This document shows positions 1-9,480 of a stretch of 64,000 bases of DNA, in pieces (within the stretch, counting starts at the first letter, position 1; every line of letters begins with the position of its first letter). The position numbers were made by a program, and so were the translations under genes. The DNA is from Lamellibrachia satsuma (Eukaryota > Annelida > Polychaeta > Sabellida > Siboglinidae), in NCBI GenBank assembly GCA_033239005.1, contig BSQZ01000102.1, positions 685,001-749,000 of the forward strand, written 5' to 3'. The notes below the pieces were generated by a model that saw only the letters and a list, made by a program, of their open reading frames with translations, was not told the origin of the DNA and made no database searches.

Positions 1-640
1 GTCAATGAGAACTGATTGTAACACACAACGTACACAATGTCATATACAAGATGTAAAAAAAATCAGTTTGATCGTACATTCATAATACATGTACCAGCAT
101 GTTACTCCGCATTACAATAGGGGGCCTAATATAAATGGAAATATTTTAGCAATACCTGGTAGTATTATCAAACTGTATTAAAGAATAAGTGTACGTACCC
201 ATCTATATGCCTGGTTTGTCACAACTGCATCATTCGTAATAAAAAAGGTGATGGTAAAATGCTTGTTTTGTGTTTTTACATGTGAAGCAAGTTACCGTTT
301 TCCGGCGGTAAATTCTGCTTTTTCCCTTTAGTCCCGTTTTTTAGACAAAATGTCCCTAATGTCCAGTTTATATTTTTCAAAAAACAACAAAATTCACGGT
401 AAATGCGATTTATTGGTTGCACACGAGGCCAATCTAGGCACATGTTATTTTTTTGGTCTTGAGTAATTTAACATTTCCTCGCACATAAGTTCGACGTGAA
501 TGACAACGGCACATAAAAATTACGACCCGTAAACACATTAAGAAAGACACAAAAAGACAAAAGGAGGGAGGATATCTCCAGTTCTTTTTACTGCTAAAAG
601 CACTCGACACTTCACCACCTGGCCAACTCGACTTTTCTGG
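1..640. other. AT-rich intergenic DNA, nothing recognised
   Basis: No credible coding sequence, RNA gene or repeat structure was recognised in this stretch. Short open frames here have no recognisable protein signature. Confidence 0.5.
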
Positions 641-850
641 GAAGTATTCAGTCATGATGCAATTGCCAAGCAAAGACTATTCGTTCACACATCAACCAAT
701 ATCTATGGCAAAGTACTCATTATACAACTGAGTGAACTGTGGCAATATGGAGTAAACAAAATTACATAGGCTTCGAAACCACAGCAAGACGATTCGAAAC
801 TGGGTTCTCTCATTTGACAGTCAGATGTTTTAACTATGCACCATGTCACC
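640..850 (-). mobile_element. tRNA-derived SINE, degenerate copy (SINE-A)
   Basis: On the minus strand this matches the body and tRNA-like head of the better copies at 28.0-28.4 and 32.4-32.7 kb. Shared landmarks are a block resembling GTACTCATTTATACAGCTGAG, then GTGAACTGTGGCAA, and a decayed box-B-like region near 800 (TTCGAAACTGGG on the plus strand). Similarity is clear but the copy is diverged and its ends are vague. Confidence 0.55.
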
Positions 851-1030
851 ACGTCCCACAATAAACAACTGTGAAGTTAACTTACTTTCCACGTTTCTTC
901 ATAAACTGAATTATGTGAGTTTAACAACAATAGAACAACAGAAACAACTGCATTATTGACTTGGCGGGTGCCAAAGTGATTGACAGGGACAGCAACAGAC
1001 GTGTGCAATTGATAAAGGAGGCCCTCTGGA

Positions 1031-2328
1031 TCAGGAAAAGGTACGATACGGCCTCCATGCTTGTATACAATGTTCGAAATGTGGTCTAACTATTGCTTTG
1101 TACAGGGATACAATTAGCTGTTTCTCATTATACGTGATAGTTCTAATTAGCTCTAGAATTTGATTTCCTTTCGAAGCAGCAATCCCGCGTTGCTCTGAAA
1201 CTTTCATGTCGACACTAAATGTTACTCCTAAGCCCTTTTCTTGTGTGGTTCTACCGAGTACAGCATCCCCCATTTTATATTCTTCGTCCATATTTCCATG
1301 TCCTATGTGTATACATTTACACTTCCCAAAATTTAATAACATTGCCATTTTTCTGACCATTTAACTAATTTATCTAGATCATCCTGTAAACTTTGTTTAT
1401 CTGTATCATTAGTAACCTTTCTGAATACTTTTGTGTCATCTGCAAATTTCAGTACTTTGCTACATATGTCATCTTCCAAATCATTTATATATATACTAAA
1501 AACAGTATAGGGCATAATACTGATCCCTGTGTTACCCCACTCAAAACCGATTTCCAGTATGAAATCTCACCATCTACTATTACTCTCTGTCTTCTGTGTG
1601 TAAGCCAGTTGATTACATCATTACCTATACCATGGGCTTTTAGTTTAAGTAACAATCTTTGATGTGGCACTTTATCGAAAGCTTTCTGAAAATCTAAATA
1701 GACAACATCCACTGGTGACCCGTCATCTACCCACTTTGTAATTTCTTCCAAAAAACATAATAAGAGATTTGTTAGACATGACCTTGCTTTTAGGAACCCA
1801 TGTTGATATGTATTTATTAATTTATGTTTTACAAGGAATTCCACCATGTGGTCTCTAATTAATGTTTCGAGTAATTTACATACAACTGATCTGTTTGTTC
1901 CTCGATCCCTTCTTAAATAGCAGTGTAATGTTTGCTCATTTCCATTCTGAAGGAACTATTCCTTCTTCTAGTGACAAGTTAAACACTTTTGCAAGTGGTG
2001 TACTAATTTGTTCAACAATTTCCTTAAGCAATTTTGGTGGTATCCCATCAACTCCAGGTGATTTATTATCTTTCATCTTCTTAATTTTCTTTGCTATCAT
2101 TTCAGGAGTTACAAATAACTGTCCTAAATGTTCTGATTTATTGCCCTCAAATTTAGTAAATGGAACTGGAAGTGAGCTGATATCTTCTGTGGTAAAAACT
2201 GAGCTGAAATACTTATTCAGGACCTCTGTCATTTGAAACCCGTCTGAAATTATGTTTTCACTGTTGTTTTCCAGTGGTCTGACCTTATCTCGAACTTTCT
2301 GTTTATTCCTTACATAAAAAGGTTTCAA
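1031..2328 (-). pseudogene. CR1-1 ORF2, reverse transcriptase in four broken frames
   Basis: RT homology continues through overlapping frames at 1936-2328, 1485-1847, 1333-1515 and 1042-1360. Motifs seen are SPGVDGIPPKLLK, VVYLDFQKAFDKVPHQRL (first catalytic Asp), GVTQGSVLCPILF (the P of PQG is replaced), FADDTKVF (the ADD catalytic box) and the LGVTFSVDM block. The sequence ends abruptly after the thumb-like region. At least three frameshifts make it a pseudogene. Its wording (AVLGRTTQEKGLGVTF) groups it with the copies at 27.7 and 31.1 kb rather than those at 6.8, 24.1 and 43.7 kb. Confidence 0.85.
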
Positions 2329-3193
2329 AGGTTCTTTTAGATTTTGTAATTTCAGTTGTAGCTAGGTTAAGTGCCTCTTTGTAATTTGTGTAGTCTTCTA
2401 CATTTCCAGTGTGTTTATATACCCCCCCACAGCATCTGTTTGTGAGCAATTTTTCTAATAGCCTCTTTTGTGGTGTTTCTTCCAGGTGTTTCTTCCTGGA
2501 CCTTTTCCCTTGTTTTCTTAATGGAACAAATTTCTCAATAATGCCCTCAATCTCATATTTTAAACAAGTCCAGCATTCTGTTGCTGTCTTGTTCTTCAGC
2601 AAGTTATTCCAATCTATATTTGCTAGATATGTTCTTATCACTTTATATTTGCCTTTGTTGAAGTTCCTCCTCCATTGTTTTTTATATGTATTCCCTGTTT
2701 TTACTTTTATATTAAGATGGATTTGGTTATGGTAACTTGAACCCAAAGGTTTGTGTACTTTAACATTGTCAACTAATTCATTTTGAGAAGACAAAATTAA
2801 ATCTAACACATTCCCACCTCTGGTTGGTTCCAAGACATGTTGAGTAAGGAAACAATCCTGTGTTAGAAGTAGAAACTGATGGTCTTCACCTCCAGCACTC
2901 TCTAATGATTCCCATTGTATATGGCCATGGTTAAAATCACCCATTATAACACATTCCCCCTTGCTCACCTCCCTTATCGCCTTTTGTAATTTTACATCTT
3001 CCTCTTGTCCTATGTTAGGACTATGATAAACTACTCCTATTGTTAATGTTGAGTTCTTGGTAACTATATTACACCAAATTGCTTCCTCACAATCTGCTTC
3101 ACTTTTCAGTGTTATTTCATATGCTTGGATAGATTCTTTAATATATAAAATTACTCCACCTCCCCTTCTTACTTGTCTATCCTTCCTAAACAT
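2303..3193 (-). pseudogene. CR1-1 ORF2, APE-type endonuclease region
   Basis: The 296-codon frame carries apurinic endonuclease-like blocks: RRGGGVILYIKES (mid-domain), VVYHSPN, VIMGDFNHGHIQW (the conserved GDFN block), LDLILSS, and LGSSYHNQIHL, where the usual catalytic SDH reads SYH. The N-terminal NxR...E part would lie upstream of 3193 and is out of frame. A basic linker follows, then a frame change into the RT domain near 2328. Function in the family is target-DNA nicking for target-primed reverse transcription. This copy is not expected to be active. Confidence 0.8.
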
Positions 3194-3440
3194 TACATAG
3201 CCTGGCAGTGCTAACTCAGTATCTACTATATCTTCATTTGCCCATGATTATGTGATGCCTATTACATGAGGATCAATATCTGCTACCAAAATGTCTAACT
3301 CACTTTTTTATTTACTCTGCTCCTGGCATTTAAGCATACACATTTAAGTTCATTGTCTGAAATTATTGGTGAACATTTCTTTGGATGTGTATTTGTAGTA
3401 GTACTCCTTTAAGTTTTTTCTGTTAGTTCCCCCTGTGCAT

Positions 3441-3887
3441 CTAGTTTAAATAATTTATGGTACCTGTGCCCTCGTCGACAACTCTGACAAATTCACACCC
3501 AAGAACTGCAGCACCCTTCCCTGTCAGATGAAGTCCATCTCTCATGAAAAAGTCATTTTTTCCCACAAAGTTTAACCACATGTCTACGAAGCCTACTCCC
3601 TCCTCCATACATACTTTCTGTACTTGTCTGTTGATCGCCATCCTCCTACAGTTCCTATATTCCTCACCCATGCCTCCCATTATTGGTAATATCCCCGACA
3701 ATACAATCTGTCTAACTCGTGCCTCTTTAAGTGTCTTTATCAACCTCATGTACTTACCAATGATGGCTGACGTTCCCTCCTTCTCGGCATTGTTCGTTCC
3801 CACATGCACGAGAACAGCACCTCCCGTGCCACTGCCTATCGTCCTGCCTTCTCTGCTATATCCTCTATTTTTGCCCCTGGTAGGCAT
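3441..3887 (-). pseudogene. CR1-1 ORF1, SGNH-hydrolase (esterase)-like domain
   Basis: The 148-residue frame contains VLVHVGTNNA (the GxN-type block of SGNH hydrolases), VLSGILPI, and near its end FFMRDGLHLTGKGAAVLG, which carries the terminal D-x-x-H block (DGLH). These motifs are characteristic of the esterase domain found in ORF1p of many CR1 elements. It lies immediately upstream of the endonuclease, as expected. The first SGNH block (GDS) is not visible in this frame, so the domain is incomplete or broken by a frameshift. Confidence 0.7.
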
Positions 3888-4044
3888 ACTGTTATGTCAT
3901 CTCATAACCTTCCTTTTGTTGCATACTCTGCCTTCTGTCATCTTTCTTCTTCTGATCCATAGTCTTCTCCTTTTCTCTGCTCTTGTTATCCTCGACCATC
4001 CTGCCACCTGACAATCTGTCTTCACTCACTCGTTTATCTTCCTT

Positions 4045-4332
4045 TTATTGCACATTCTTCCTTTTTCCATCTTTCTTCTTCTTACCAGCTTTCTCCCTCA
4101 CATTGCCACTGCTCTCCTTGTTCTCACCACCTCTGTTCTCCTCGTTTTCACTACCTCTGCTCTCCTCGTTCTCACAGCCTCTGCTCTCCTTGGTCTCACC
4201 ACCTCTGCTCTCATCTGCCTGCACCTCCGCCCATGAATTTGCACACCCGGACTTTGCAAAGTCTATCCAGCTGTCGCAGCTAGAACATATCAAATTACGT
4301 TTCGCCTTTACTTGGCGTTTACACGGCGCCAT
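4045..4332 (-). pseudogene. CR1-1 ORF1, N-terminal part
   Basis: A 95-codon frame begins MAPCKRQVKAKR and contains a Cys pair (CSSC) and a further Cys, in a spacing that suggests a small zinc-binding module. A Glu/Ser/Arg/Asn-rich stretch follows, built from degenerate repeats of about six residues (ESRGGE, ESRGCE, ENRGGE). A frame break separates it from the esterase-like part downstream at 3441-3887. In CR1 elements ORF1 binds RNA or has esterase activity. That role is inferred from position and family, not from the repeats. Confidence 0.55.
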
Positions 4333-4371
4333 GTTGGAAATTCGATTTATATTTGTTTATTGTTTTGAATG

Positions 4372-6566
4372 AATTAATTAATGAATGAATGAATGGATTT
4401 ATTCAACAAAACACATTTGCATAATTCATACAGTACATAACACTAATTGAATTTGTCGAAAAAGGGTAAAAAGAAGTGTAATACTTATAATGTTTACCCT
4501 TTTAGTAATTTAACATATCTAGAATAAAATACTTGATTGAACGTATAACTACTGTATTCATTAGAGTGTCATTATTGTAAAGATTCAAAGTGCAACAACA
4601 CAATTTACATGTATATTAATAGTAGGACAAAAGAAAATATTGGAACATGAATTGAAAACCTTAATAACAAACTAAAATAACAATCTACAATACTTTTTTT
4701 TTACAACATTTTTACATTCTACTGATCATTAATTTAGTTTACAATAACATGATAAACACAATAACTGAAGTTACTAATTTTCTACAAGAAATCATTAAGA
4801 ACTTAGCATATAACTATTCAATACTTTGTCTGTATAATACTTCTTGAGTTGATGAATGCTTCTACAACTAATCAATGAACTATTGAGGGCATTCCACAGT
4901 TTTACTCCTTTAACAGATATACACATGCTTTTCAAACTGGTACGTGCATATTTTTGTATAAAATTACATTCCTGTCGAGTTGAATAAACTGATTCATATA
5001 TGCTAAAAAAACTGCTATATATTCAGTGGTAATAAGTTATGAAATGCTTTAAACATGATAATTGCAGTTTTTAATTCCACTATATCTGGCAATTTAAGAA
5101 TGTGCAGATTATAAAATAGCATAGTTGTATGGTCCAGCCTCTTGGCACCACAAAGTAACCTTATAACCCTTTTCTGTAATATAACTAAACATTGAACATT
5201 TGTTGCATAAGTGTTGCCCCATACTTCAGCACAATACATAATATAAGGCAAGAAAAGAGACTAGTACAAAATATGCATATCACGTCTGTCAATCAGGAAG
5301 CTGGCTCTGTACATAACAGCACAGCTCTTTGAAAGTTTTGATTTTACAAAAAAATTTGATTCTTCCAGTTTAATTTATCATCAATCATAACACCCAAAAA
5401 TTTAGTGACATTTACTCTATTTATTGATTCTTTATTTATCTTAACAGAAATATCAACAGTCAATTTGCGATTCCCAAAAAACATGTAATTAGTTTTCGTT
5501 ATATTACGAGACAATCGATTTACAGAAAACCACACCTGGAGTTGATCCAATCCAGCATTTATCATTCGAACAAATTCATTTAATAAATTTGTATCATCAT
5601 CATTTGTATCCATTTATGCGCAACACCACGCACACCATAGAAATGTTTTAGCCAATATACCATAATCAACAGTGTCAAAGGCTTTCTTAAGGTCAACAAA
5701 TACACTAATAGCATACTTGTTATTATCAAGTGAACTTGTAATTTCTTCTACTAATTCTAAAAGAGCATGAGTAGTTGACATATTAGACCTAAAACCATAC
5801 TGACTTGGACTGAGTATGTCATACTTTTTGAGGAATTTGTCCATCCTGTTATTATATAATTTTTCCAGAATTTTCGAGAATTGAGGTAACAATTATATTG
5901 GCCTGTAATTTGTAAATACATTCTTTTCACCGCACTTAAAAAGTGGAACAACTTTGGCAATTTTCATTTTGCTTGGAAATACACCCGTTTGAAAAGATAC
6001 ATTACATATGTGACCAAATGGCTGAACTATTTATGTAATTACATTTTTAATTAGGCTCATGTTAATATCACTGTAATCGGTTGACTTTTTAGTTTTACAA
6101 TTTTGTACCATTCTAATAATTTCTTGGTCATCAACAGGACTTAGAAACATAGTATGATCAACTTTGCCTTCCAAGTAATCATAAATAGTTACATCTTTTT
6201 CAGGTACCGAAATAATCTTTGCTAAGTTACGGCCAACATTTAAAAAAAAATTATTAAATCCATTTGCAATATCCTCCTTTTTTGAGATTTGCTTGTTATT
6301 TTTTATAACATATTCTGGGTATGTTGGCTTATTATACTGTTTGTTAATTACATTATTTAATATTTTCCAAGTTTCTTTAACGTTTGTTCTCTGTTTTTCT
6401 AACAATGTGCTATAGTAGTTTTTTCAGTAAATCTTAATATAGATGTTAGTTTGTTTTTGTAAGTTTTATATTTCTGTTCCGCTTCAGCAGATTTCGATAT
6501 AATAAATGCTTTATATAACTTATTTTTCTTCACACAAGCACATATTAAACCTTTGATGAACCAAGG
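4372..6566 (-). mobile_element. Second LINE (jockey/L2-like), 5'-truncated and decayed
   Basis: Minus-strand RT fragments lie at 6031-6405 (linker and N-terminal RT), 5614-5892 (SLLPQFSKILEKL, YGFRSNMSTTHAL, VFVDLKKAFDTVDY), 5344-5613 (DTNDDDTNLL, a mutated FADD-type box, and KFLGVMIDDKLNW) and 5015-5251 (thumb-like C-terminus). The 3' end on the minus strand finishes in short TTCA-type repeats at about 4375-4400, a terminal form common in jockey/L2 LINEs. The 5' boundary near 6566 coincides with the start of the DNA transposon at 6578. The sequence differs clearly from the CR1 copies. Clade assignment within the jockey group is uncertain. Confidence 0.75.
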
Positions 6567-6839
6567 ATTTACTATTTATAGCCGCCTCGATTTGATTTTG
6601 GGAGAGCCATGCGGCCGTGCGGACAATGTCGCCATTTTGACAAGTGTTTGTACGCATGTTGTGCTGTTTTAGTCTCTGCATAAATACAGATTTTTCGACT
6701 TTTAGCTTTATAATATAGATTTAATCTTCTAACATGGTAACAACGAAGCACTGCTGCTACTGAGTCTGTAAAAGTGATTCCCGTCACACCGAGACGGATC
6801 GGATGAAAAATGTATTTTTTCATTCGATTTCCGAAACCG

Positions 6840-8281
6840 CATTTAACAAGATTTAACAAGATTTGCCATCCAAGCAAAAGGCCCAGATGGCAAGTGGACA
6901 AGGAAGCCACTGGCTTATCGAGAGTCCAACAATGTTCATCTACTTATAACCCGCCCTCCTGAGATATGTGTCAACCTTGTTTTTAAACATATTCATGCTG
7001 CTAGCAGTTACACAATCTGTAGACAATTTGTTCCATTCATTTATTGTCCTCTGTGAGAATGAGTGCTTCCTGATGTCCAATCTACATTGATCCTTTACTA
7101 ATTTTACCTCATGTCCTCTAGTTCTGCTATCCTTCTTGAGTGAGAAAAACATATTTCTATCAATATTTTCATACCCATTCAATATCTTAAAAACTTCTAT
7201 CTGATCTCCTCTTAACCTCCTTGTCTCTAGAGTTGTTAAACCACATTCTTTAAGGCGTTCTTCATAACTAAGGTCTCTCAGTTCTGGAATCATTTTAGTT
7301 GCTCTCCTTTGTATGCGTTCAAGCGTATCTATATCCTTCTTACGATATGGTCTCCATGCTTGTATACAGTATTCTAAATGAGGTCTAACTATTGCTTTAT
7401 AAAGAGGTATAATTAACTTTTTTCCCTTGTATGTTATGTTTCTTCTAATCAATCCAAGAATTTGATTACCCTTTGAAGCTGCAATACCACACTGCTCTGA
7501 AACTTTCATATCAGCGCTTATTGTAACTCCTAAGTCCTTTTCTTTTACAGTAGTACCCAGAACAGTATCTCCCATTTTATAGTTTACATTCAAGTTCCCA
7601 TGTCCTGTATGTAGGCATTTACATTTCCCAAAATTGAACAACATCTGCCATTTCTCAGACCATTTCACTAATCTGTCTAGATCGTTTTGTAAATGTTGTT
7701 TATCACCATCAGTATTAACCTTTCTAAAGAGTTTTGTGTCATCCGCACATTTCAGTACGTTACTTGTTATATTGTCGTCCAAGTTATTGATATATATTAA
7801 GAATAATATAGGTCCTAATATTGATCCTTGAGGTACCCCACTCAAAACCGATTTCCAATTTGAAACTTCTCCATCTACTACAACTCGTTGTCTTCTGTCA
7901 GTCAGCCATTGTTCTATCCAGTCAGTTATGCTATCCCCGATACCATGGGCTTTTAATTTAAGTAGCAATCTTTGATGTGGCACTTTGTCAAAAGCTTTCT
8001 GAAAATCTAAGTAGATAATATCTACTGGCGATCCCACGTCTATCCACTTAGTGATTTCTTCCAAAAAACATAAGATATTTGTTAAGCATGACCTCGCTTT
8101 AAGGAATCCATGTTGAGACGAATTTAATAATTTATGCTTAACGAGGAAGTCCACCATATGGTCTTTAATTAACCTTTCTAATAATTTACAAATCACTGAC
8201 GTTAAACTCACTGGTCTGTAATTCTCTGACTTATTTCTCGAACCCTTTTTAAATAATGGTATGATGTTTGCTTCTTTCCAT
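6840..8281 (-). mobile_element. CR1-like LINE, 5'-truncated, inserted in the THAP exon (CR1-2)
   Basis: The 3' end (plus-strand left side) consists of tandem ATTTAACAAG units followed by GCCATCC and the conserved 3' UTR block shared with the copies at 24.9, 32.1, 33.4 and 44.3 kb. The 5' side is truncated at TTTCCAT/CGATTTG (about 8281). THAP coding sequence lies on both sides. No clean target-site duplication was seen, although both flanks contain CGATTT. Confidence 0.85.
6940..8211 (-). CDS. CR1-2 reverse transcriptase, C-terminal two thirds, uninterrupted
   Basis: A 423-codon open frame contains IIYLDFQKAFDKVPHQRL (catalytic Asp), GVPQGSILGPILFLIYINN, the catalytic box as CADDTKLF (FADD with Phe changed to Cys), KEKDLGVTISADMKVS, a [16 protein letters not shown] thumb block and the terminal [14 protein letters not shown]...RRAGYK. 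It lacks the endonuclease and the first RT blocks because of 5' truncation. The first Met is therefore only the first Met within the truncated frame. Its lack of frameshifts, compared with other CR1 copies here, marks it as one of the younger insertions. Confidence 0.85.
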   Translation of the reverse strand: MSLTSVICKLLERLIKDHMVDFLVKHKLLNSSQHGFLKARSCLTNILCFLEEITKWIDVGSPVDIIYLDFQKAFDKVPHQRLLLKLKAHGIGDSITDWIEQWLTDRRQRVVVDGEVSNWKSVLSGVPQGSILGPILFLIYINNLDDNITSNVLKCADDTKLFRKVNTDGDKQHLQNDLDRLVKWSEKWQMLFNFGKCKCLHTGHGNLNVNYKMGDTVLGTTVKEKDLGVTISADMKVSEQCGIAASKGNQILGLIRRNITYKGKKLIIPLYKAIVRPHLEYCIQAWRPYRKKDIDTLERIQRRATKMIPELRDLSYEERLKECGLTTLETRRLRGDQIEVFKILNGYENIDRNMFFSLKKDSRTRGHEVKLVKDQCRLDIRKHSFSQRTINEWNKLSTDCVTASSMNMFKNKVDTYLRRAGYK

Positions 8282-8531
8282 CGATTTGTGTCGAGCGAAA
8301 GCCGAACGATGGTCCAACGCTTGTAGACGGGAAGGCTTTACCCTTGCCTCGATCAAAAAAGACACGTACATGTTTTCTGGGTAATCGTTTACTTAACTGG
8401 CTTAAATTATTAGGGCTTTATGCCGTCGGTTTTTCCAGTATTTTTGTACCTGAATGCGTTCCTTATATCATTCCGCATAATTATGTTCCAGTAAAAATTT
8501 TTATGTATTCTTTAAAAATATTGTGTTTTAG

Positions 8532-8589
8532 GCAGGGCCCCACCACCGACCATCTTGACGCTGTGAGTGCAACTGCAACTCCTGTTGAG
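8532..8589 (+). pseudogene. Transposase exon 2 (end of THAP region)
   Basis: The sequence between a TTTTAG acceptor and a GAG|GTTAGT donor reads GQGPTTDHLDAVSATATPVE in phase with the donor at 8380. The motif GPTTDHPDP-SATATP follows the THAP finger in related transposase proteins, as far as I recall that family. The exon is 58 bp and phase-consistent (1+57). Confidence 0.65.
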
Positions 8590-8991
8590 GTTAGTGTCTC
8601 ATTGATCAGCTACTTACGTAATGTGGGCGCGGGTCTGACCGCCCCTATTCATTATTGTATTGTCTGTCAATACACGCGCTGACAGTGTCATTCTTTGAAA
8701 TGTGTGTATCCTGTGTCAATTGAACGACACCATATCTAAGAGGCATTATATAACAACTATGCCTATTAATAAAAACATTATTTATTTACCGAGTCAGATG
8801 TTTGCCATGGCATAGCATATACTAGTCTAGCCTACAACATTGGCCATAGCTTGTACAGGTGTACTATACTATAGTAAAGCCTATAGGCATTGCGTACACT
8901 ACGGGCCTTTAGCCTCATTATATATTTTGGCAGTAATATTGTAATTATAGTAATGCAATTTAATTATTAACAGTGTGCTAAACTGTTACAG

Positions 8992-9134
8992 AATGAAAAG
9001 TCATCACGGAGAAGAAAACTGCAGACTCCTCGATGCAACCGACTTAAACCGAGAAAACTGCAAGCTGCATTCACAAAAAAATGAAGCTGCTACCATTCTC
9101 CTTGATCTCGCTACCACCCGCCCAGATGACACAG
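8992..9134 (+). pseudogene. Transposase exon 3 (basic linker)
   Basis: Between a TTACAG acceptor and a CAG|GTATGC donor the phase-consistent reading starts NEKSSRRRKLQTPRCNRL and is strongly basic. A frameshift in a run of seven A residues precedes EAATILLDLATTRPDDTG. A basic segment followed by a short AA-x-LLDL motif is plausible as the linker between THAP and DDE domains. No catalytic residues are expected. Confidence 0.55.
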
Positions 9135-9480
9135 GTATGCACTATGACAATATAGTAATAAGAACACTGCATGTGTGCCTAAATACTCAGAAACTAATGA
9201 CAGGGGCGCATAAAAAATGGTTGGTCAATCTTAAAATTTGTAAGCCAGAAGTTGTTAAAAAAGTGATGACACAATTGAATATTTTTTCTATTAACCTAAA
9301 TAACCTAACACTAACAGAGTGAAGAAGTCCTACTTCTAAGTGTCAGTCAAGTCTAATACCAACTACTCTCTCTCCTCCCCCATCTATATTCCAGTTATTA
9401 AAATCAGCAACTAAACTTCATCTTTCTTTTCATAACAAAATGATTTATTCTATAACTGGTGTGTATGTCTGGTTCCAGCT

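Larger units (their letters stand above)
1042..4345 (-). mobile_element. CR1-like LINE, nearly full length, decayed (CR1-1)
   Basis: Read on the minus strand, the order is ORF1 (Cys-containing N-terminus, then an SGNH-esterase-like domain), APE endonuclease, and reverse transcriptase. This is the usual layout of CR1-clade non-LTR retrotransposons. ORF1 appears to start at 4332. The 3' part is missing: the RT homology stops near 1042, just after the motif CIQAWRPYR, so the C-terminal RT region and 3' UTR seen in the copies at 6.8 and 43.7 kb are absent. Several frameshifts and stops break ORF2. The element abuts another LINE at about 4370. Confidence 0.85.
6734..8380 (+). pseudogene. THAP zinc-finger exon of the transposase, interrupted by CR1
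   Basis: The left half starts at ATG 6734 (MVTTKHCCY) and continues past an in-frame TGA to VCKSDSRHTETDRMKNVFF. A one-base shift in a T-run then restores FIRFPKPH, the expected THAP wording. The CR1 begins at about 6840. The right half resumes at 8282 with DLCRAKAERWSNACRREGFT and KKDTYMFSG, ending at a GT donor at 8381. The Cys pair and the central Trp of the C2CH THAP fold are visible. The final Cys/His pair before the donor is lost. THAP domains bind the transposon ends. Three independent lesions show this one is dead. Confidence 0.75.

Noticed and set aside
3544..4372. Plus-strand Leu/Phe/Ser-rich frames that look like membrane proteins
   Set aside because: They lie antisense to CR1 ORF1 and reflect its Glu/Arg/Lys-rich coding strand.
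8975..9322. 115-codon plus-strand frame as an independent gene
   Set aside because: It reads the transposase linker exon in a shifted frame and runs through its splice donor into intron.
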